From NCBI GenBank assembly GCA_964626565.1, contig CAZVFX010000081.1, positions 1 through 33,103 of the forward strand: 33,103 nt of DNA, in the 5' to 3' direction. A program made the translations under genes and the position numbers. This DNA is from CAZVFX01 sp964626565 (GTDB lineage Bacteria; Myxococcota_A; UBA9042; CAIXZC01). The notes beneath the pieces were generated by a model that was not told the DNA's origin, searched no databases, and saw nothing but the letters and a program-made list of their open reading frames with translations. Of the stretch, positions 16,982-27,000 are shown one piece after another (the first letter of the stretch is position 1; each line of letters begins with the position of its first letter).

Positions 16982-18690
16982 CCGGGAAAGAGCCTGAAGA
17001 GGCCTTCGTAAGGGATTACCCCTTTTAGATAGTAGAACGCTGCTGCGAAGAAGATCACCGAGAACAACACCGTGATGAACTCGCTCCAGGCCCCCATCTT
17101 GAGGCGGGAACGAACGGTCTGCGAGAAGAACGCCAGGACGAAGAAGAGAACACCCATTCCCAGAGCGAAGGTGGACATCAGCAGCACGCCGAGCAGTTTG
17201 TCACCTTCCGCGGCGATGTAGGTCAGGATACCGATTAGAATCGGGCCGACGCAGGGGGCGACGATCAAGCCCATGACAAGGCCAAAGACGAAGGCCCACA
17301 GCAGGTTGCTCTTGCCCTTTGAATGCAACGCGCTCTTGATGCCTTGAAATTCCATTTGCGGAAGCACCGAGAGGCTGGAGGCACCCATGAGGATGAAGAG
17401 CACTGCGATGCCGCCCATGACATAGGGGTTGGTCATAACCCTTCCCACCGCGCCGCCGCCAAACGCCGCGATCAGGCCTGCCGCAGAGTAGCTGGCCCCC
17501 ATGCCCAACACGATGGCCGCGGCCAGAAGAGCCCGTGCGGCGGGCCCGGTCTTGTCGTCTGCTCCAGAGCCGGAGAAGAACCCGAAGATGAGCAGATAGG
17601 ATGGGTATGCGCAAGGTGTGAGGCTAGCAAGAATGCCGGCCAGAAACACCAGCAGCAGCGTGAAGGCCAGCCCCTTCTTCTTCAGCCATGATGCGATATC
17701 GTCCTGCTCTACGCTGGCCGCGGTGAGGCGGGCGGCGAATTTTTCGGGCGGTTCAAAATCGGGCAGCATCCACCGGGGCTTCTCCCGTTCTCCCGGTTCG
17801 AACACCGCGACCCATGGAAGTCCCTTGATCGAATATGTGTCCCACACCCACTCGTTTTCAGGCAGGTCCATATCCAGGGCTACGGTGACAAATTTCTCCA
17901 GCTCCTTTTTCACTTTCGGGTCGGTGAAGGTCTCCTTCTTCAGCTTGATGCAGCTTGTGCACCACACCGCCCAACCGTCCACCAGCAACGGCTTGTTCTG
18001 CTCTTCGGCCAGCTTGAAGCCTTCTCGCAGGTCAGTGAGCCAGCCGGCTGACTCTTCAGCGCCGCCGATCTTTTTCAGCACCCTGTCAAGGACGGGGGCG
18101 AACTTCTCGGGAGAAGAGAACGGCTCGGCGCCCGACTCAGCGTTGAGCACTTCCTCCTTCAGCAGCTTTCCGTCGGAGGAGAAGAAGCCGACCCAGGGAA
18201 GGTCGTCGCCGATTTCATGCTTCTCTACGAACTCCTCGTTGGCTTCGTCATCGGTGTTCATCTTGACCAGGACGAAGCGCCCCATTCGAGAGCGCAGCGA
18301 GTCGTGGGTTAACACGTTCTTGAACAGCTTCTTGCACGGCTTGCACCACGCCGCCCAGCAGTCCACCAACATCGGCTTGCCGCTCTCTTTCGCAGCCTTC
18401 CGGGCTTCAGCGAAGTCCTCTATCCACACCAGGTCGGGGACCGCATCCGGAGCGGTCTGGGCGGCCCCTTTGGCGGTCGGCTCACCAACTTCTTTTTCGA
18501 CGGGCAAGTAGAAGAACGCCCCGACCATGAGAAACAGGGAGAAACCGGCCACCAACCCGATGAGAAATTTAAGTGCCTTTTGCCCCTTGCTCTGCAAGAA
18601 GGCGTGGCCCAGCAGAAGTTTGCGGCCAAAACCGAAACAGGCAGCCAGAGCTACTGCCGAAAGAACGATGCAGATAATGCGTGACGTCAT
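16978..18690 (-). CDS. DsbD-like thiol:disulfide interchange protein with two thioredoxin domains
   Basis: A 570-aa inner-membrane protein that probably carries reducing power from cytoplasmic thioredoxin to the periplasm. Two N-terminal helices (about 4-20 and 41-61) are joined by a Lys/Arg-rich loop, which by the positive-inside rule puts what follows in the periplasm. Two thioredoxin-like domains come next, with WCKPC (Cys116, Cys119) and WCTSC (Cys244, Cys247). The C-terminal half is a DsbD/CcdA-type transporter with TPCAYP (Cys360) and APCVGP (Cys480). Classical DsbD has the order immunoglobulin-like domain, transporter, C-terminal thioredoxin; here both thioredoxins precede the transporter and the N-terminal DsbD-alpha domain is absent. 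A GGGAGGG site precedes the ATG. It converges on the selenolipoprotein gene and shares its stop tetranucleotide. Confidence 0.9.
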   Translation of the reverse strand: MTSRIICIVLSAVALAACFGFGRKLLLGHAFLQSKGQKALKFLIGLVAGFSLFLMVGAFFYLPVEKEVGEPTAKGAAQTAPDAVPDLVWIEDFAEARKAAKESGKPMLVDCWAAWCKPCKKLFKNVLTHDSLRSRMGRFVLVKMNTDDEANEEFVEKHEIGDDLPWVGFFSSDGKLLKEEVLNAESGAEPFSSPEKFAPVLDRVLKKIGGAEESAGWLTDLREGFKLAEEQNKPLLVDGWAVWCTSCIKLKKETFTDPKVKKELEKFVTVALDMDLPENEWVWDTYSIKGLPWVAVFEPGEREKPRWMLPDFEPPEKFAARLTAASVEQDDIASWLKKKGLAFTLLLVFLAGILASLTPCAYPSYLLIFGFFSGSGADDKTGPAARALLAAAIVLGMGASYSAAGLIAAFGGGAVGRVMTNPYVMGGIAVLFILMGASSLSVLPQMEFQGIKSALHSKGKSNLLWAFVFGLVMGLIVAPCVGPILIGILTYIAAEGDKLLGVLLMSTFALGMGVLFFVLAFFSQTVRSRLKMGAWSEFITVLFSVIFFAAAFYYLKGVIPYEGLFRLFPG

Positions 18691-18759
18691 CCAAACCCTC
18701 CCAACACAGAACCAAGGTAGGGTGACGAGGACAAGAATGCAACGTTTTTGCGACTACGT

Positions 18760-18798
18760 GGGGGGGGGTTGACATTGGGTGACGGAAATTCGGATAAT
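18760..18798 (+). promoter_or_regulatory. Strong candidate sigma-70 promoter with adjacent poly-G tract
   Basis: A perfect -35 TTGACA (18769-18774), an 18-bp spacer and -10 GATAAT (18793-18798, 5/6) lie 34 bases upstream of the lipoprotein start. Directly before the -35 is a run of nine G residues (18760-18768). Homopolymer runs next to promoters can slip and change expression; whether this one does is unknown. Confidence 0.7.
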
Positions 18799-18832
18799 GT
18801 TCATGGAACCAGCCCCACCAGTAGAGGTCCCC

Positions 18833-19843
18833 ATGATGCGGAAAGGACTTATCAGTTCTTGCGCCTTCCTTCTGTCCGTAGTGATCCTATCCTGCCCCGG
18901 GTCCCAAACGACAAGAACAGACGCCTCCGGTGAAGCGAAGGAGACTGTTCTCGAAGAGCTCTCAGCAGAGTCTCTGGAGGTTGAGGAGGGAAAGCCTGAA
19001 CTGCCGTCGGAAGTCGTAGTCGATTTGGAGCCGGCCCACCCGCCGAAACTGCCTTCCGAGGTCTTCATCAAGGCGCTGTACCTGGTTCACAAATACGAGG
19101 ATGACGACTATGGTGATCCGGTCCCGGACCTCAACTGCGGTATGCACTTCAATGGCGACACCGACAACCTCGAGAAATTCATCGACTTGTACGTGGAAGC
19201 GAGCCATGAGCCGGCAGAGTTGTGGGGTGGGCCGATGGGCATTGGTTCCCTCAGTGTCTGGAATGCGGAACTGTCGGTGATGCTCGGCAAATTCAAGCTG
19301 CTCAAGGAGGAGGGAGGTGACGAAGAAGGCTCTGATGAGTATGGCTACTGGGTTGCCAAGGTCCAGTGCATGGCCCTGCTCAAACAGTTCATGAAGGAGG
19401 GCGTGCTTGTGGACGGCAAGAGATTCCTGCGTATCGAAGCAGAAACGAAGACGGGGCCGGGGGGAGTGCCGGAGATCCGGTCTATTGCCGTGCCAGTCGT
19501 ACTTGACGCTTCCTGGCCCCAACTGGTTCGCCTCTCCCCTCCCCCCGGGGAAAGGGCGCCGGGCGAACCACTCCAGGTGACAGGCCTGCTGCCGCTGGCC
19601 TACAAGGTGAAAGACCCGGGAAACTACGGCAGCGGGGTGGTCCGGCTGGAGGTACTCATCGCCGAGGGATACGATGAGTACCCCTTCTTCGGCATTGACG
19701 ACCCTGCCGAGGAATTCTCTGTGGAGCTCAACTTGAGCCTTCTTGAGGACGGGGAGTACGACATCGTGGTCCGGGCCACTGATTGCGTGGGCAACGTCGA
19801 CTGGGACACGTTTCCCGTCATCGTGGCCAACCGGGCCCGATAG
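18833..19843 (+). CDS. Lipoprotein of unknown function (tandem paralog 1)
   Basis: A 336-aa lipoprotein. Two adjacent ATGs (18833, 18836) follow GAGG; the second has the better spacing, and both give a signal ending VVILSC. A Glu-rich linker follows, then a domain of about 270 residues that matches, block by block, the N-terminal part of the next gene: LYLVHKYED, CGMHFNGDTDNLEKFIDLYVEAS, LDASWPQLVRLSPPPGE and VVRATDCVGNVDWDTFPVIVAN. The last block looks like an immunoglobulin-like strand pair. I do not recognise the family. It has a clear promoter upstream, and the paralog begins 113 bases later, so an old tandem duplication is likely. Confidence 0.82.
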   Translation: MMRKGLISSCAFLLSVVILSCPGSQTTRTDASGEAKETVLEELSAESLEVEEGKPELPSEVVVDLEPAHPPKLPSEVFIKALYLVHKYEDDDYGDPVPDLNCGMHFNGDTDNLEKFIDLYVEASHEPAELWGGPMGIGSLSVWNAELSVMLGKFKLLKEEGGDEEGSDEYGYWVAKVQCMALLKQFMKEGVLVDGKRFLRIEAETKTGPGGVPEIRSIAVPVVLDASWPQLVRLSPPPGERAPGEPLQVTGLLPLAYKVKDPGNYGSGVVRLEVLIAEGYDEYPFFGIDDPAEEFSVELNLSLLEDGEYDIVVRATDCVGNVDWDTFPVIVANRAR

Positions 19844-19874
19844 CACTTTGCCCCCGCGTGTACAGGTCGTAAAC

Positions 19875-19903
19875 TTGACTTGCCTTAACTTCCAACGGAG
19901 AAT
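19875..19903 (+). promoter_or_regulatory. Candidate promoter for FG-GAP lipoprotein gene
   Basis: TTGACT (19875-19880, 5/6) and GAGAAT (19898-19903, 4/6) are separated by 17 bp, in the gap between the tandem paralogs and 53 bases before the second start codon. It is weaker than the promoter of the first paralog. Confidence 0.4.
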
Positions 19904-19956
19904 CTAATTGTGGTATTTTTGCGCGCATTTTTCGTGCTGCGTGTGTGGAGGTTCAA

Positions 19957-22900
19957 ATGACTCTCAAGCGCTTGACTCTTTTGCTGCTGGTGTTGTCGTG
20001 TTGCGGACTGGTTTCCTGCAGCACCAGTCCCGGGGAGGACCCGGACACCAAGGTCACACCCGACGGTTCGGTGGACCCGGACACCATGGATCTGCTGTCC
20101 GATGCGCCGACGGACGCGGACGCGATGGAGACGGTGGAAATCATCCAGGAACAAGCTAAGCTGAAGGTCACTCCGCTCTATATTCTCCATCAGTACGAAG
20201 AGGTGGATGGTGTAACAAAGCCCGACTCCCAGTGCGGCATGTTCTTCAACGGTTCGGGCGACCTGGACACCTACGTAGAGGTGTATGTTGAGGCGAGTCT
20301 GACACCTGTCCTCAAGGACCAGGACGGCAACGACGAGGACGGCGCCCTGGGTATTAAGAAGCTGAAGCTCTGGGAGCCGGATGGGGACAAGAAGCTCGGC
20401 GACTTCGAGTTGATAAAGGAGGAGATGGAAGGGGGGGGAGACTACTACTACTGGAAAGCGCAGGTGCAGGCGTCCAAACTCAGGGACTTGTACATCGACA
20501 AGTCTGTCGGCGAGATTCTTGATGGCAAGGAGTATCTGCGGGTCACCGCGGAACCGGACGAGAGTCTGGGAACCGGCACGGATGCTCTCATCACTGCCGT
20601 CAAGGTGACTCTTGACCAGACGTGGCCGGCCATGCTTCGAAAACGTCCTCCGCCGGAAATCACTTTGGGCAACCCGATCCTGGTGCAGGGCTTCCTGACC
20701 ATCGAATATGATCTGCAGGAAGACGGGGAGTTCGCCAGCGGCCCGGGCCGGCTTGAGGTATTCATCGGAGATGACCTTGAACCGGCCAAGGTCATCGAAA
20801 ACCCTCCCGACAATGTTGTTTCCGTCGTGGACATGAGCGGTTACGACAGTGGGGAATATATGATTACGGTCGTGGCTACCGACTGCGTGGGCAACAGTGA
20901 AGACGATAAGTTCCCCGCTATCAATGTGGCCGAGCCCGACTTCAAGCATCCCGGCCAATTAAAATCGCCGGACCAGGTGGGCACGCTGCACACCCTGCAT
21001 ACGATCGTTGAAACCGAGCCGAACGCTGACGATGCGCTGGCGCCCGGTTCCGGGGCGTTGAGCAGACCGGACCTGCTGGCCATCGGCACCACCGGGTTGG
21101 CCTGGGCCCCTGCCAACGAAGACGATGAGGGCGACACCCTGGGGGCTCTTCGGCCGTTGGGCCTCAAGTGCCCCGAGCCCCCGGTGGAAGGTGAGGAAGA
21201 AGAACCGCCGCCCGAGGGGGAGGATGAGGTCCTGCCTGAGCAATATGTTTGGGACGGACTGACGGTCGTCGACGCGTATCTCGATGACGTGACCGGGGAT
21301 GGCTATTTCGACATTGTGGCCCTAGTTGAGAATGGGGACGCTAAAGAGGTGGTAGTTGCACGTAAAAACGTCACGCCGCGTGAAGATGTCGAGGATAACA
21401 AGCCGGAAGAAGGTTGCCCGATCTACCACAACTGGAACGGCGAGGAGTGCGTGTACGAGTACGATGTCTGCTACCACCTTGTGGTAGCTCTGAACATCGC
21501 CAATTCTCAAGGGGTGAACATTGCCGATGCCAACCAGTTGAGGCTTGCTCACCTGAATGACGACGACGGCGACGGGGATATCGGGTCGAAAGGGGACCGT
21601 AAAGACATCCTGGTTTCTTCGCCGAAGTACCAGACAGCCCTCTGGATCTTCACTCATACCGGCAAGTTTGGGGAGGAAGAGTGGCCCCCACCCGAACCGG
21701 TGGAAGAACCTCCGGAGGAGACTCCCTACTTCCAATTGTCCGCCATGGTCTCCGGCCCTTCCGATGTGTCCGACATTGCGGTAGGCAACTTCAATGGTGA
21801 TGCGTATCCCGATGTCGTGCTGGGCCGCGGCGACCAGGAAGGGGTCGCCGTCGCGTTGTTGAAGGAAGACGCGACGGTCGACACCACCAAACATACGACG
21901 CTGACAGGGGGCACCGTCCTCCTGGAATCGGGAACTGCGGAAGACAATGAGGGTAAGTTCCACGCCGCCATAATGGACAATCTCGTGGTTACTGCCACCA
22001 GCGACAAGGCCATTTACTATATCAAGTCGAAGGTAGGGGGTTACTTCAAGAACCCGAAATTCCCGGGGGCGGAGGAACATCCGTGGGGCCTGGAAAATGT
22101 CAGCAACATGGTTCATCATCAGATTACAAATTCCGTCCTCCCAAAGCCCGAAGTGACAACCGCTCACGAGCCCACCGAGGCGGGAATCGCCATGAGCATT
22201 GGAGGTAAGCCGGACTCGATGATATTCACCGATCTATCCGGCGGCGGGAATGCCGACATTGCCGTGGCTATTCCCGAGTTGAACCAGATTGCCATCTTCC
22301 TCGGCACGGGCCAGGACACGTTCGCAGATGGGCTGTTTGTCTCTCCGGGCAAAGCCCCCAGGTCAGTGGCGGCGGCTGATTTCAACGGCGATGACCACAA
22401 AGACCTGGTGTGCCTGGTGGATACGGACTTGGGGGTACAGGTGGCGGTACTTGTCAACGAGGTGGCGCCGTGGACCATCGGGCCGGGAGACGTACCCTGG
22501 GTAGTGGCGAGGTTCCGCTCGCCCATGGAGATCCCGCTGCCGGTGGGTTACAATTGGACTTCAGGCCGGTTGGTACCCACTCACTTCATCGTCGACGATT
22601 TTGATGGCGACAAGTTGCAGGACGTGGTGGTCGCGACCGCGCCCGACAAACAGGTGACCCCCTCGGGCGGGGAAAAGAGCATTCCCCTGATCATCTCGTT
22701 CATGTCCGAAAAACTGGCCGACGACAGCATAGAACCCTACCCGCAAATACCGGCTATCAAGTCGGTGGTTGCGCTGGAATTCAGCCAGGACCTCGCCGGT
22801 TTTGCCGCGGGCAATCTCAACGGAGACGGACACCTTGACCTGGCCATCACCGCGACCAAGAGCGCGGACACGTTGTGCAGTGGTCGGACATTCGACGTTC

Positions 22901-24045
22901 TGATTGGGGGCTGGATGACCGATCGCGCTCTGGACGAGGATGACGGCGTGGAACCCGAGCCGGGAGAGGAGGAGGAGACCATGCTCGAGGGATTCTCGGC
23001 TGACTACTACGAGTGGACGCCGATCAACCCGGGCCACTTCACTCCAATGGGCGGCTACCTGGGGCTTCAGACGCCCACCGGCATCGAGGTGGCGTCACTT
23101 GATATGGGACAAGGAGCACTTTACGACGACATCATCTTACTGGCCGCCGAAAACGGTTCTCCAGGCAGCGAGGGATACCAACCCAACATGCTGGCTACCT
23201 ACCTCACCTTGTATAGCGATGGATGGGGCAGTCCTGATGACGTCTTGGCGTGTGAGACCCAGGATATGGTCTGGTATGACGGCTCGCCCTACTGGCCGAT
23301 GGAACAGACCGACTTCCATTGTGCGGGGGGGGGAGGGGGCGAGCCTCCCGGCATCTGCCACCCCGTTGCCGGCTCCTGCGATTCGTGCTCCCTCCTTGGG
23401 ACCTCGGCCAAGCCTTCCGGCATAACTATTCCGGGTGAAATCCCCAGCGTCCCGGTAGCTACCACGGTCGCGGATTTCTTCCCCGATCCGAACGGGTGTG
23501 CCGACATCCTCGTACTGCAATCGGACGGCTTGTTGACCTACCTGCGCGGGAATTGTGATAGTCTCATATACACGTTTGACCAGGAGCTGATGCCGACCGA
23601 AATTCTCAATGTCGGCTTCGGCCCGGTGGACATGGACGCGGCCGACCTCGACGGTGATGGCAACTTCGATGTGGTGATCGCACTGAGCGACGACGTAGTT
23701 GTACTTTACGGACTACCGGGCGGGGAGTCCTTTGAAAACCCGGTGGGCCTTGGCGTCGTGCCGGAAGTGGTCCCGTCCTCGATAACCCTGGCCGACGTCA
23801 ACGACGACGGTAAGGAGGACATCCTCGTTACCTCCACTCCCTTCAACCTTCTGGCGGTGTACATTAACGCGAACGTAAAACCGGGCGACAACAAGTTCTC
23901 GTTCAACTCGTTTCCCACCGGCAAGGAACCCATAGCCTCGCAGGTGGGAGACGTCAACAACGACGGTTGTCTTGACATTGCGGTGCTCAATGCAGGGGCC
24001 AAGAGCGTGACCATTCTTGAAAGCGCTAGATGTGAGGACAAGTAG
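19957..24045 (+). CDS. Large FG-GAP/VCBS-repeat lipoprotein (tandem paralog 2)
   Basis: A 1362-aa surface or periplasmic lipoprotein. Start 19957 follows GGAGG by 5 bases; the in-frame GTG at 19945 overlaps that site and is rejected. The lipobox is LVSC with Cys21. Residues of about 70-330 are homologous to the whole mature part of the preceding lipoprotein. The rest holds about ten FG-GAP-type units with calcium-loop-like motifs, for example DDVTGDGYFDIV, GNFNGDAYPDVV, ADFNGDDHKDLV, GNLNGDGHLDLA, ADLDGDGNFDVV and GDVNNDGCLDIA, expected to form one or two beta-propellers. Glu/Pro-rich insertions separate some units. Such propellers usually bind ligands or partner proteins; the target here is unknown. 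It ends 11 bases from the stop of the convergent macroglobulin gene. Confidence 0.88.
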   Translation: MTLKRLTLLLLVLSCCGLVSCSTSPGEDPDTKVTPDGSVDPDTMDLLSDAPTDADAMETVEIIQEQAKLKVTPLYILHQYEEVDGVTKPDSQCGMFFNGSGDLDTYVEVYVEASLTPVLKDQDGNDEDGALGIKKLKLWEPDGDKKLGDFELIKEEMEGGGDYYYWKAQVQASKLRDLYIDKSVGEILDGKEYLRVTAEPDESLGTGTDALITAVKVTLDQTWPAMLRKRPPPEITLGNPILVQGFLTIEYDLQEDGEFASGPGRLEVFIGDDLEPAKVIENPPDNVVSVVDMSGYDSGEYMITVVATDCVGNSEDDKFPAINVAEPDFKHPGQLKSPDQVGTLHTLHTIVETEPNADDALAPGSGALSRPDLLAIGTTGLAWAPANEDDEGDTLGALRPLGLKCPEPPVEGEEEEPPPEGEDEVLPEQYVWDGLTVVDAYLDDVTGDGYFDIVALVENGDAKEVVVARKNVTPREDVEDNKPEEGCPIYHNWNGEECVYEYDVCYHLVVALNIANSQGVNIADANQLRLAHLNDDDGDGDIGSKGDRKDILVSSPKYQTALWIFTHTGKFGEEEWPPPEPVEEPPEETPYFQLSAMVSGPSDVSDIAVGNFNGDAYPDVVLGRGDQEGVAVALLKEDATVDTTKHTTLTGGTVLLESGTAEDNEGKFHAAIMDNLVVTATSDKAIYYIKSKVGGYFKNPKFPGAEEHPWGLENVSNMVHHQITNSVLPKPEVTTAHEPTEAGIAMSIGGKPDSMIFTDLSGGGNADIAVAIPELNQIAIFLGTGQDTFADGLFVSPGKAPRSVAAADFNGDDHKDLVCLVDTDLGVQVAVLVNEVAPWTIGPGDVPWVVARFRSPMEIPLPVGYNWTSGRLVPTHFIVDDFDGDKLQDVVVATAPDKQVTPSGGEKSIPLIISFMSEKLADDSIEPYPQIPAIKSVVALEFSQDLAGFAAGNLNGDGHLDLAITATKSADTLCSGRTFDVLIGGWMTDRALDEDDGVEPEPGEEEETMLEGFSADYYEWTPINPGHFTPMGGYLGLQTPTGIEVASLDMGQGALYDDIILLAAENGSPGSEGYQPNMLATYLTLYSDGWGSPDDVLACETQDMVWYDGSPYWPMEQTDFHCAGGGGGEPPGICHPVAGSCDSCSLLGTSAKPSGITIPGEIPSVPVATTVADFFPDPNGCADILVLQSDGLLTYLRGNCDSLIYTFDQELMPTEILNVGFGPVDMDAADLDGDGNFDVVIALSDDVVVLYGLPGGESFENPVGLGVVPEVVPSSITLADVNDDGKEDILVTSTPFNLLAVYINANVKPGDNKFSFNSFPTGKEPIASQVGDVNNDGCLDIAVLNAGAKSVTILESARCEDK

Positions 24046-24056
24046 AGAGCGGTGGG

Positions 24057-27000
24057 TTACGGCAGTACTTCGAGTTCCTGAGATTCTTCTTCGGCGTTCA
24101 CTTCACTGTTGTAGTAGTACTTGGCTTCGGCGCCACCGGTCTGTGCCTTGACCGGGTACTGTGCCACCAGCGAGTACTCCAACACGGTGGGCTCTCCGGC
24201 GGGCAGCGAGTCCAGGTAGAGAACCAACTGCTTACCCATGATTTCGAAGGACGAAATCAGGCCCTCGGACTTGAGGTGAACCAGGTCATCCGCGACCAGT
24301 GCGAATCCGGGCGGAATCCCCACGGTCACCAGCACCATTCCCTGTGCTGCCGGGTCGTTGTTGGTGATGGTCACCGTTGCCGTGACGATGTCGTCGACGC
24401 TCAACGTCGTGGCGTCGTAAGACACGTTGATGCTCAACGGCCCTTCGGGCAATTCCGCTTCATCCCAGGGTACGTAGTGGGTGGAGACGATCTGGTAGGA
24501 GAGTGCGCCCACGCCGGTATAGTCGAGTTTGACGAGGTGCTCGCCCGCGCCCAGGCCCGTGGTGACTTCCACCTGCCAGAGCACATCCTTGTTGAAATTG
24601 TCGAAGTGCTTCTCAGCCAGCACCTCGCCATTGAACCGCACCACCACATCAGCCTCGGTTTCGCCGGGACTCAGGGTCAACGCTTTGAGGAAGGTCTTGA
24701 GAGCCAGGACAGTGGCCTGGGTATTGTAGCCCCAGTTGCCCTGCGGATCCTTGCTCTGCACCAGCCATTCCACGGCACCGTTCACATCCTGGGGATAGCT
24801 CCCCTTACCAGCCATGGCGATGGCCACGAGTGACGTCAGCTCCACGTCCGCGGCGTTGCCGCCGGAGTTGACCAGGGTGTTGCCCGTAGCGCTCCAGTGG
24901 ATAACACCGTCTTCGTCGATGGCACTATCATGGAAGTCGGAGAGTATGTCATTGACCAGGGAATCCGCTTGTCCCGCATCGATGAGTGCGTTGGCGCACA
25001 TCGCCTTGGTGTAGTCGTCAGTTTCCGACGGCAGATTCGCCTTGATATAGGAAACCGCCTTGCTCACTGCGGGCATGTCACCAAAGCCGCCATAGGCCAT
25101 GCCCCAGGCGATGTAGCAACTGGACCTAAGACTGCTGGCGCCCAGGTTCTCGTTACCCGCGTGGAGGTGGCTTTCTTCACTCCACGCACCGTCGCTCTTC
25201 TGCACTGACGCCAGGTACTCGGCGCTGCGGAGGATGACTTTCTCATCTACGGTATCATAGATAGCCTTGGTATCGGTGAGCATCATGATAGCCAGGGCGG
25301 TCAGGATGGGATTGCCGGGGTTGTCCCCTTCCCACCAGTTGAACCCTCCCGACTCGCACTCGAAGGTGAGGATCTTCTGGTATCCTGCGTTGATGTACTC
25401 CATGGCTTTCATTTCAATTTCGGTGGTGATGGTTTCGGACTGAAGCATGTAATCAACTGCCAGAACATTGGGCCACGCCGACGACGTGGTCTGCTCAAAT
25501 CAGCCCCCCGGCAGTTTCAACATACTCTCCATGCCCTCCACGACATGGCTCGATAGTCCCGGTAGCACCTTGACCACAATGGTCTCGGAACCCTCGATGG
25601 AGTTGTCCGGGAACACCACCGTCTTGTCAATATTGTCTGAACTTACGTTCTCTCCGTCATTGTCGAATCTTGCCGATTCGGTGTCGACGATCATCTTGCC
25701 ATCGGGCATCACCTGAACGGTGCGCTTCACCGCATCTTCAGCCTCATTCTGGCCGATTCCGTAGACGGTGAGTGAGTGCCACCCAACCTTAGCGACTTTC
25801 ACGGGGAAGTAGACCACGGAAACCTCGCCGGGGCCGAGGGTGAGCGTCTCCTCGACACTGCCCAGCAGTTCGAACCATTCCTCGGGGAGAATCTCCACCG
25901 TGATGTGCTGGGTTTCTTCCAGGTAGTTGTACACTGCGATGGGGAAGGTGATTTCATCGTTCTGGGTCAGGTACTTGGGGAAGTCGATGTCTACGAAGAA
26001 GTCCTGGAAGACGACGATTCCATCGGTACGGCTGCCCAGATGGCCGCCCCGGGAGGAGGCCATGGTGGTCATACGCCACTCGGTTATGGAGTCGGCCAGC
26101 GGAATCTCGACGCTGACCTTCCCGTCGATGTCGGTGATGAGGGAAGGCTCGACAAAGAGAGTCTCAGGGAACCAGCTCCTCACCTTGATATCGTCCTTGC
26201 CGCCGCCGCCACCGTTGTCATCGTCACTGGTTGCGGTAGGCTCTTCGTTGGCTTCGGGAGGTCCTGGGGCCTGGCCATCCCAGTCCCCTTCGTCTTCCAT
26301 CCCGCCGGCCATGGCGAAGTCGCCGCCACCGCCGCCTTTCCACTGCTCGCCGTGCAGGGCCCACAGGTCCAGGCTGGCGCTCCAGTCGTCTTCGGTGCCT
26401 TCCAACTCGTCGGGCCCGAGACTCGTCAGCCCGATGGTGCAATCCCAATCACCTTCGGTCACCTGGAAAGCATAGGCATTGCCCCAGTAGTCGTAGTAGC
26501 GAGGCTCTTCCAGGTAGTCCTGGAGGTAGCCGCAAGCTTCGTAGTAGTCCTTGTTAGCCGCGGCAAGCACCTTCTCCAGCTTGCCGACAATCTGCTCCTT
26601 GTGCTTGTCGAAATAGGGTACCAGCACGCCGGACATGTCCGAGAGCGCCGCTTCCCATGAAGAAACGCTGGTGTGGTTCAGCGGAGTATTGTCCATGGCT
26701 GCAAAGGCGGCAGTGGTCATGTCCTGCACCGCCTTTTCCTCTTCGGAGCCCGGCACTGCGTTGTCGCCGCCGGAGGCGAAGAGGCCACCCAGAGTGAAGC
26801 CGGTGCCCTGCCCGACCTGGTAGGTGGGGTTGGCCAACTCTTCCTCCAACTGGAAGTAGAGCTTCAAGAGCCCTGGTTTGATTTCGCTGAGAGCATAGAC
26901 CGCCTCGTCTACCACCTGGATTCCCAGGGCCGACTGCACGGGCTGGTCCTCTTTGTCGGTAACCGAGAACTCGATGGTCGCGGTTTCGCCCGGAAGGTAC

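Noticed and set aside
25448..25502. Alpha-2-macroglobulin as two separate genes, 28982-25500 and 25448-24057
   Set aside because: The frame is the same on both sides of the TGA. The ATG at 25448 has no ribosome site and falls inside the conserved thioester domain. The codons between (FEQTTSSAWPNVLAVDY) match the family, so this is one gene.
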